From assembly GCA_963704875.1 (NCBI GenBank), contig CAVPIA010000008.1, forward strand, positions 1,426,001 to 1,490,000: a stretch of DNA of 64,000 bases, in the 5' to 3' direction. This document shows, piece after piece, positions 58,491-64,000 of this stretch. The notes beneath the pieces were generated by a model. That model was not told the DNA's origin, ran no database searches, and worked only from the letters and a program-made list of their open reading frames with translations. The position numbers were made by a program, and so were the translations under genes. The DNA comes from CAMYOC01 sp963704875 (GTDB lineage Bacteria; Pseudomonadota; Gammaproteobacteria; Steroidobacterales; XN24). How positions within the stretch are numbered: the first letter of the stretch is position 1; the number at the start of each line of letters is the position of its first letter.

Positions 58491-60206
58491 ATGAATTACC
58501 GCAGAAAAATCCTCATTCTCCTGGCGCTGACGATCGCCCTGCCGGCATCGCCGGTCAGCGCATCGCCGGCGAGCGAAGTGGCGGCGAGCGAACGGGCGCC
58601 GAACAAGGCCGCGATCGCGTCGGCCCATCCGCTGGCGACTGCCGCTGGCCATGAAATCCTGCAGCAGGGTGGCAACGCGTTTGACGCCGCGGTTGCGGTC
58701 AGCGCGGCCCTGTCGGTGGTGGAACCCTTCAGCTCCGGTCTGGGTGGCGGTGGGTTCTGGCTGCTGCTGCGTGCCGAAGACCAGCATTCGGTGGTCATCG
58801 ACGGCAGGGAAGTCGCGCCTGGCCAGGCTACCGCCGATATGTATCTGGATGCACAAGGACAGCCTGTTCCCCGTGCTTCGCTGGACGGACCGTTGGCCGC
58901 GGGCATCCCGGGGCTGCCGGCCGCGCTGGTGCATCTGGCACGGGATTACGGGCGCGTGCCGTTGGCGGTGAGTCTGGCGCCGGCGATCCGCCTTGCCGAT
59001 CAGGGCTTTCCGCTATATGCGCGTATGCAATTGGGACTGAAATACAAGCAGAAACTGATCCGGCAGTGGCCGGCCGGCGCGGATCTGTTTCTGGTCGATG
59101 GCGAAGTACCGGAGATCGGTCATCTGATTCGGCAGCCTGCGTTGGCGCGCACATTCGAAATGCTTGCGACCCAGGGAAGAGATGGCTTCTACGCCGGCGA
59201 CCTGGCCGCAACGATGGTGCGTGAGGTGCGTCAGGCCGGCGGTATCTGGGCACTGGAGGATCTGAATTCATACAAGGTCGTGGAACGGGCGCCGATCGAG
59301 TTCTCTTATCAGGGCGTGCGTATTGTGTCGGCGCCCCCACCGTCTGCTGGCGGTGTCGCGCTGGCTGACATGTTCAACATTCTGAGCGGCTACGACCTGG
59401 AGAGTGTCGACGAGGCGACCCGGGTACACCTGACGGTCGAGGCCATGCGTCGTGCTTACCGTGATCGTGCTGAATATCTCGGTGACCCGGATTTTGTGTC
59501 GGTGCCGGTAAGTCAGCTGACGCACCCTTACTATGCGGATGGGCAGCGCGCCTCGATACGCAGGGACAAGGCCACACCCAGCAGCAGCTTGCCCGGATAT
59601 CGCGGTGACGACGCGGACGGTCAGCACACCACGCACTACTCGGTGCTCGACGCCGACGGCAATCGTGTTGCCGCCACCCAGACCATCAACGGCTGGTTCG
59701 GCTCGGGCTATGTGATTCCCGGCACCGGTGTATTGCTCAACAACGAGATGGATGATTTTGCGATCAAACCGGGCGTACAGAATCTTTACGAACTGGTAGG
59801 CGCGTCGGCGAATGCTATCGCGCCAGGCAAGCGTCCCTTGTCGAGCATGTCGCCCACCTTCGCCGAGTCTGATCGCGGCGTGATCATACTCGGCACGCCC
59901 GGGGGAAGCCGCATCATCACCATGGTCATGCTGGGTCTGATGACCTGGATGGATGGCGGTGACGCCAGCGAAGTGGCCGCCCGGCCGCGCTACCATCACC
60001 AGTATCTGCCGGACCATATTTACTATGAGCCGGATGCTATCGCTGCCCCCGTCCGCGGCAGTCTGGAGGCGATGGGGCACTCGCTACGCGAGTCGTCGCG
60101 GCTGTACGGCAACATGAATGTGGTCACCTGGGAATTTGAAACAGCGGACGTTGATGCCGCTTCGGATCCGCGAGCGGAAGGTGGCGCCGAGGTCAGGGTG
60201 TATTAA
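58491..60206 (+). CDS. ggt: gamma-glutamyltransferase (periplasmic)
   Basis: 571 residues. Signal peptide MNYRRKILILLALTIALPASPVSA; large subunit to about residue 379, then self-cleavage before Thr380 (QHTTHYSVLDADG) giving the small subunit with the catalytic Thr. PLATAAGHEILQQGGNAFDAAVAV, SGLGGGGFWLL, FGSGYVIPGTGVLLNNEMDDF, GKRPLSSMSPT and GTPGGSRIITMV support the call. It hydrolyses glutathione and gamma-glutamyl compounds. Confidence 0.96.
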   Translation: MNYRRKILILLALTIALPASPVSASPASEVAASERAPNKAAIASAHPLATAAGHEILQQGGNAFDAAVAVSAALSVVEPFSSGLGGGGFWLLLRAEDQHSVVIDGREVAPGQATADMYLDAQGQPVPRASLDGPLAAGIPGLPAALVHLARDYGRVPLAVSLAPAIRLADQGFPLYARMQLGLKYKQKLIRQWPAGADLFLVDGEVPEIGHLIRQPALARTFEMLATQGRDGFYAGDLAATMVREVRQAGGIWALEDLNSYKVVERAPIEFSYQGVRIVSAPPPSAGGVALADMFNILSGYDLESVDEATRVHLTVEAMRRAYRDRAEYLGDPDFVSVPVSQLTHPYYADGQRASIRRDKATPSSSLPGYRGDDADGQHTTHYSVLDADGNRVAATQTINGWFGSGYVIPGTGVLLNNEMDDFAIKPGVQNLYELVGASANAIAPGKRPLSSMSPTFAESDRGVIILGTPGGSRIITMVMLGLMTWMDGGDASEVAARPRYHHQYLPDHIYYEPDAIAAPVRGSLEAMGHSLRESSRLYGNMNVVTWEFETADVDAASDPRAEGGAEVRVY

Positions 60207-60249
60207 TCCCCGGGTAGCAGGGTTCAGGACATCGGGCTGTCGGCGCGTC

Positions 60250-61065
60250 TCAGCGCTGGCAATGGACACAGAAAAATGTCGAACGCTGGCCGAGCACAGC
60301 CTGCCGGACCGGACGGCCGCATCCCCGGCAGGGTTCACCCTGACGACCATAGACATTCAGCTGCTGGGCAAAGTAGCCAGGCTGACCATCGCTGCCGGTA
60401 AAATCCCGCAGAGTCGTGCCGCCCTGATCTATCGCGCCTTGCAGAACCTCACGGATGACCGTGGCCAGGCGCTGGTAGCGCTGGCGGGAAACGCGGCCGG
60501 CGGCCCGGCGCGGGTCAATGCCGGCGCGATACAGGGCTTCGCTGGCGTAGATGTTGCCCACCCCGACCACGATGCGTCCATCCATGATGAAGCTCTTCAC
60601 GTTCGCGCGTCGGCCCCGGCTGTGTCTCCACAGGTAGTCGCCATCAAACCCGCCGCCCAACGGTTCCGGCCCCAGATGGGCCAGCAGACGATGTCGCAGG
60701 GGGTCGCGTCGGGTCCAGAGCATTGCACCAAAACGGCGCGGGTCATTGAAACGCATGGTGTGGCCGTTGTTAAGCAGCACATCCACATGGTCGTGTTTGC
60801 CCGGTTGCCGGAGACCCTGATAAACGCGCAATGACCCGGACATGCCCAGGTGCATGATCAGGGTGCCGCCATCGGCGCCCAGCAGCAGATATTTCGCCCG
60901 CCGAGCCAGACTATCGATCTTCCGACCGGGCAGATCCCGCGCCAGATTCGCCGGCACAGGCCAGCGCAAACGCCGCTCCCGCACCGCGACAGCTTCAACG
61001 CTGGCACCGAGCAGCCACGGCTCCAGGCCGCGCCGGGTGGTTTCAACTTCAGGTAACTCGGGCAT
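60250..61065 (-). CDS. mutM: formamidopyrimidine-DNA glycosylase
   Basis: 271 residues. PELPEVETTRRGLEPW provides the catalytic N-terminal Pro and Glu; KYLLLGADGGTLIMHLGMSGSL carries the conserved Lys and His; FNDPRRFGAM and the C-terminal zinc finger CRGCGRPVRQAVLGQRSTFFCVHCQR match MutM. Excises 8-oxoguanine. Convergent with ggt. Confidence 0.96.
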   Translation of the reverse strand: MPELPEVETTRRGLEPWLLGASVEAVAVRERRLRWPVPANLARDLPGRKIDSLARRAKYLLLGADGGTLIMHLGMSGSLRVYQGLRQPGKHDHVDVLLNNGHTMRFNDPRRFGAMLWTRRDPLRHRLLAHLGPEPLGGGFDGDYLWRHSRGRRANVKSFIMDGRIVVGVGNIYASEALYRAGIDPRRAAGRVSRQRYQRLATVIREVLQGAIDQGGTTLRDFTGSDGQPGYFAQQLNVYGRQGEPCRGCGRPVRQAVLGQRSTFFCVHCQR

Positions 61066-61194
61066 GATCTGCTAACAGCCTGGTGAATATTCGCGACCTG
61101 AGAAGCCGCATTGTGACCCCGTCGTTTTGCTTTACACGGCCCCGTTACGTATATTTCTCTGGCTGTATTTCCATCAGTCCATCAGGAAAATTCC

Positions 61195-62385
61195 ATGGAT
61201 TATCTCTACGGATTACTGGGCCTGAGCTTCTGGGGCTACGTACTGACTTCGTTCATCATGGTGCAGGTCACCGTGTTGTGCGTGACATTGTACCTGCATC
61301 GGGATGCCGCCCATCGTGGTCTCGATCTGCATCCCGCGCTGCGTCATTTCGCGCGCTTCTGGCTGTGGGTCAGCACCGGTATTTCGACTCGGGAATGGGT
61401 CGCGATCCATCGCAAGCATCATGCACGCTGCGAGACCGAGGACGATCCGCACAGTCCTCAGGTCAAAGGTTTGAAGAAGGTCCTGCTGGAGGGCGCTGAG
61501 CTCTATCAGCACGAAGCGGATAATCTGGAGACGATCACCAAGTATGGCCGCGGCACGCCGGACGACTGGCTGGAGCGGCGTGTTTACAGCCATCCCAATA
61601 TTGGTATCAGTCTGTTTGTGGTTGCCAGCCTGCTGTTGTTTGGCGTGCCTGGCATCATCATGGTCGCAGTACAGATGGTGTCACAGCCGCTGCTTGCGGC
61701 CGGCATCATCAACGGTGTCGGTCATTACTACGGTTATCGCAATTTCGAATGCGAGGACGCTTCCCGCAACGTCGTGCCCTGGGGTCTGCTGCTCGGCGGC
61801 GAAGAATTGCACAACAACCATCACGCATTCCCGAGCTCGGCCAAGTTCTCCATCCGGCCGTGGGAAGTCGACATAGGCTGGGGTGCCATTGTGGTGCTGC
61901 GCAGCTTCGGGCTGGCTCGTGTGCGCCGCGTGGCGCCGACCCCGGTGGTCGAGCCGGGGCGTTCGTCCATCGATCTCGAAACCGCACGGGCGGTTATCGT
62001 CAATCGCATGCATGTGCTGCGCGACTACACACGTACGGTCACGCTGCCGGTGTTCAAGCGCGAGCTGGCAGAGCTCAAGGCGCATGGCAAGGCGCTGCCG
62101 GGCCGGGCGCGCAAGCTGCTGATTCGCCAGCCGGCGCTGTTGGATCAGACCTCCCGCGAACGTCTGCGGGAATTACTGGACTCCAGTCAGTCGCTGAAGA
62201 CGGTGCACGAGTTCCGCGAGCGCCTGCGCACGATGTGGGACGGCGCAACGATGATCAGCAACGAACGATTGATCGCCCAGTTGCGGGAATGGTGCCAGCA
62301 GGCCGAGGCCAGCGGCGTCCGTGGTCTGCAGGAATTTGCGGCCACCCTGCGCGGATATACCACGTCGCAGAATTCGATGGTCTGA
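61195..62385 (+). CDS. acyl-lipid/acyl-CoA delta-9 desaturase (DesA-like)
   Basis: 396 residues. Membrane di-iron desaturase with histidine boxes HRDAAHR (about 35-41), HRKHH (about 73-77) and HNNHH (about 206-210). Four membrane helices lie between (VASLLLFGVPGIIMVAVQMV). The C-terminal 130 residues (DLETARAVIVNRMHVLRDYTRTV ... LRELLDSSQSLKTVHEFRERL) are a soluble helical extension seen in the Pseudomonas DesA type. It introduces double bonds into saturated acyl chains. Confidence 0.92.
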   Translation: MDYLYGLLGLSFWGYVLTSFIMVQVTVLCVTLYLHRDAAHRGLDLHPALRHFARFWLWVSTGISTREWVAIHRKHHARCETEDDPHSPQVKGLKKVLLEGAELYQHEADNLETITKYGRGTPDDWLERRVYSHPNIGISLFVVASLLLFGVPGIIMVAVQMVSQPLLAAGIINGVGHYYGYRNFECEDASRNVVPWGLLLGGEELHNNHHAFPSSAKFSIRPWEVDIGWGAIVVLRSFGLARVRRVAPTPVVEPGRSSIDLETARAVIVNRMHVLRDYTRTVTLPVFKRELAELKAHGKALPGRARKLLIRQPALLDQTSRERLRELLDSSQSLKTVHEFRERLRTMWDGATMISNERLIAQLREWCQQAEASGVRGLQEFAATLRGYTTSQNSMV

Positions 62386-62422
62386 AAACCATCTGCCTTA
62401 GGGCAGCGCTGATTTCGAGCAC

Positions 62423-62452
62423 AAAAAACCCCGCCGATGGCGGGGTTTTTTT
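62423..62452. terminator. bidirectional intrinsic terminator
   Basis: AACCCCGCC / GGCGGGGTT around a three-base loop, with six As before and seven Ts after, so it ends both the desaturase transcript and the minus-strand rpmG transcript. Confidence 0.95.
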
Positions 62453-62485
62453 GTTCCGGATCCCGGCAGCCTTACGTGATCTTGC

Positions 62486-62641
62486 TTATTTGATCTTGGC
62501 TTCCTTGAACATCACGTGCTTGCGCACCTTGGGATCATATTTCATCACTTCCATCTTCTCGGGATGGAGGCGCTTGTTCTTGGTGGTGGTATAGAAGAAA
62601 CCGGTACCGGCCGAAGACGTCAATCTGATCTTGTCACGCAT
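62486..62641 (-). CDS. rpmG: 50S ribosomal protein L33
   Basis: 51 residues: MRDKIRLTSSAGTGFFYTTT, then KNKRLHPEKMEVMKYDPKVR and KHVMFKEAKIK. The sequence is the standard L33; the cysteine pair of zinc-binding L33 is absent (C- form), as in most gammaproteobacteria. It follows rpmB by 11 bases on the same strand and ends at the shared terminator. Confidence 0.97.
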   Translation of the reverse strand: MRDKIRLTSSAGTGFFYTTTKNKRLHPEKMEVMKYDPKVRKHVMFKEAKIK

Positions 62642-62652
62642 GTAACCGCTCC

Positions 62653-62889
62653 TCAGACTTTCTCGCCGCGGGCACGAAGCTCCGCGACTACTTTGTCGAG
62701 ACCCAGCTTGTCGATCGTGCGCAGGCCCTTCTGCGAGACGCGCAGGGTCACGTAACGCTTCTCGTCTTCAAGCCAGAAACGATGGGTATGCAGATTGGGC
62801 AGGAAGCGGCGGCGGGTCCGATTATTGGCGTGGGAAACGTTGTTCCCGGACATCGGACGCTTGCCTGTGACCTGGCAGACTCTGGACAT
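62653..62889 (-). CDS. rpmB: 50S ribosomal protein L28
   Basis: 78 residues starting MSRVCQVTGKRPMSGNNVSH, then RTRRRFLPNLHTHRFWLEDEK and VTLRVSQKGLRTIDKLGLDKVV. GAGGA precedes the ATG at 62889; any longer reading is unconserved. Forms an operon with rpmG. Confidence 0.97.
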   Translation of the reverse strand: MSRVCQVTGKRPMSGNNVSHANNRTRRRFLPNLHTHRFWLEDEKRYVTLRVSQKGLRTIDKLGLDKVVAELRARGEKV

Positions 62890-62986
62890 CACTGAATTCC
62901 TCTGAATTTCGGGGCCGACATGCAGCCCAAAGAGCGCGACTTTATACCAGCCCGGGGCCAATCGCGCAAGGCCGGCGGGCCTGGAC

Positions 62987-63667
62987 TCAAGCTGATAACA
63001 GGCCCCGTTCGGCAAACGAAACCGCCTCGCCGTCACCGATCACCAGGTGATCAAGGACCCGGATATCCACTAGCGCCAGCGCGTTCTTGAGGCGTCGGGT
63101 GATGGCTTCATCGGCCTGACTCGGCTCCGCCACGCCGGACGGGTGGTTGTGCGCCAGGATCACCGCAGCGGCGTTGTGCGCCAGTGCCTGGCGGACTACT
63201 TCGCGGGGATAGACGCTGGCGCCGTCAATCGTGCCGCGAAACAATTCTTCCAATCCAATCAGTCGGTTACGATTGTCCAGATAGAGGCAGCAGAAGACTT
63301 CGTAAGGCAGGTCCCGCAGCCGTGCAGCAAGATACTCGCGCACCTCGACGGGGCTGCTGAGCGGGCCCTCCCGCTGCAGTCCTTCGGCCAGCTGGCGCCG
63401 CGACAGCTCGGCGCCAGCCTGCAATTGGGCGAACTTTCCCGGGCCGAGCCCGGAAACGGCGCAGATCTCCTGCTGGGACGCTCTCAGTAGGCCGCGCAAT
63501 CCGCCGAATTCCAGCAGCAGATCGCGGGCCAGCGCCACCGCGGACTTTCCACGGACCCCCGAGCGGAGCACGATCGCCAGCAATTCCGCCTCCGACAGGG
63601 CGCCGGCACCGTCACGAAGCAGTTTCTCCCTTGGCCGCTCACGTTCCGGCCAGCCTCTGATCGCCAT
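62987..63667 (-). CDS. radC: RadC family JAB/MPN protein
   Basis: 226 residues. N-terminal helix-hairpin-helix region (LSEAELLAIVLRSGVRGKSAVALARDLL, AVSGLGPGKFAQLQ) and C-terminal JAB domain with GASVYPREVVRQAL and the metal motif AHNHPSGVAEPSQAD. Despite the name, no role in recombination repair is proven for RadC. GGAG lies 9 bases before ATG 63667. Usual position upstream of rpmB-rpmG. Confidence 0.95.
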   Translation of the reverse strand: MAIRGWPERERPREKLLRDGAGALSEAELLAIVLRSGVRGKSAVALARDLLLEFGGLRGLLRASQQEICAVSGLGPGKFAQLQAGAELSRRQLAEGLQREGPLSSPVEVREYLAARLRDLPYEVFCCLYLDNRNRLIGLEELFRGTIDGASVYPREVVRQALAHNAAAVILAHNHPSGVAEPSQADEAITRRLKNALALVDIRVLDHLVIGDGEAVSFAERGLLSA

Positions 63668-63755
63668 GGCCAAGTCTCCATTCCCTGGACGCCCGGCCTT
63701 ATCAACCGGAGACGCTTAGGATAAGCTCGGATGCCCGAATTTGAGACACGGCAAA

Positions 63756-64000
63756 ATGGCTGAGCTTGACGGAAAACGGGTGCTGCTCGGCGTCTCCGGC
63801 GGCATCGCGGCATACAAAAGCCCGGATCTGGTGCGCCGATTGCGCGAGCGGGGTGCCGAGGTGCAGGTCGTGATGACTGCGGGTGCGACCCGGTTCGTGA
63901 CCCCGATGACGTTCCAGGCGGTCTCCGGACGCGAGGTGCGTGACCACCTGTGGGATGAGGCTGCGGAAGCGGCGATGGGGCACATAGAGCTGGCGCGCTG
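63756..64000 (+). CDS. coaBC: coenzyme A biosynthesis bifunctional protein CoaBC, N-terminal part
   Basis: The first 81 codons: MAELDGKRVLLGVSGGIAAY, then DLVRRLRERGAEVQVVMTAGATRFVTPMTFQAVSGREV. This is the flavin-binding phosphopantothenoylcysteine decarboxylase domain (GVSGGIAAYK). The gene runs off the window at base 64000. Divergent from radC by 88 bases. Confidence 0.95.
   Translation, partial: MAELDGKRVLLGVSGGIAAYKSPDLVRRLRERGAEVQVVMTAGATRFVTPMTFQAVSGREVRDHLWDEAAEAAMGHIELAR

Noticed and set aside
1..64000. tRNA, rRNA, CRISPR arrays, insertion sequences or prophage
   Set aside because: I looked for tRNA T-loop patterns, regular spaced repeats, transposase motifs and phage structural genes and found none that hold up by eye; a tRNA or covariance-model scan was not possible.

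Overview
The window is high-GC (roughly 60 percent or more), gene-dense DNA from the chromosome of a heterotrophic, aerobic gammaproteobacterium. The evidence is conserved gammaproteobacterial gene clusters: priA-argS, ftsY-ftsE-ftsX-rpoH, rsmD-coaD-ferredoxin, radC-rpmB-rpmG and coaBC. Other lineage hints are full-length pntA/pntB, gltBD, hspQ, a DesA-type desaturase, a Pla-1/cef-like lipase and a PdsRS two-component pair. I cannot name the genus. I see no rRNA, tRNA, CRISPR array, prophage or insertion sequence.

Layout. 1-3 kb: argS (partial) and priA on the minus strand; an inverted pair of DnaA-like boxes lies just upstream of priA. 3-5 kb: an ECF sigma factor operon ending in a DUF3106 protein. 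5-8 kb: the proton-translocating transhydrogenase pntAB. 8-20 kb: an HNH nuclease, a 44-residue exported peptide gene, a 5'-3' exonuclease with a fructosamine kinase, ferrochelatase with a glyoxalase-like protein, an AGCS symporter, a MATE pump, a DUF885 lipoprotein and hspQ. 20-28 kb: gltBD followed by an exported M20 amidohydrolase. 28-39 kb: small accessory genes (lipoproteins, GFA, DUF4345, nitrilase, AhpD-like, RRM protein, MOSC, MAPEG, SlyD, tautomerase) around the orphan PdsRS system.

39-50 kb: a probable Fur-controlled small protein, a second MATE pump, a fused E1 alpha-beta dehydrogenase coupled to an acyl-CoA dehydrogenase, a deacetylase, an ACT-malic enzyme, and a second probable Fur-controlled operon (porin, FMN-binding protein, PepSY protein). 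50-57 kb: rpoH with a near-perfect CIRCE element, ftsYEX and a large surface lipase. 57-64 kb: rsmD, coaD, ferredoxin, ggt, mutM, desA-like desaturase, rpmG, rpmB, radC and the start of coaBC.

The most useful leads are regulatory: CIRCE in front of rpoH would place the heat-shock sigma factor under HrcA; two Fur-box-like palindromes define an iron-responsive small protein with a structured leader and a flavin/porin operon; and the PdsRS sortase-type regulators occur without any sortase in view, next to a 13-bp repeat array. None of this amounts to a clearly new defence or mobile system. All functional calls are made by reading motifs; no database search was run.
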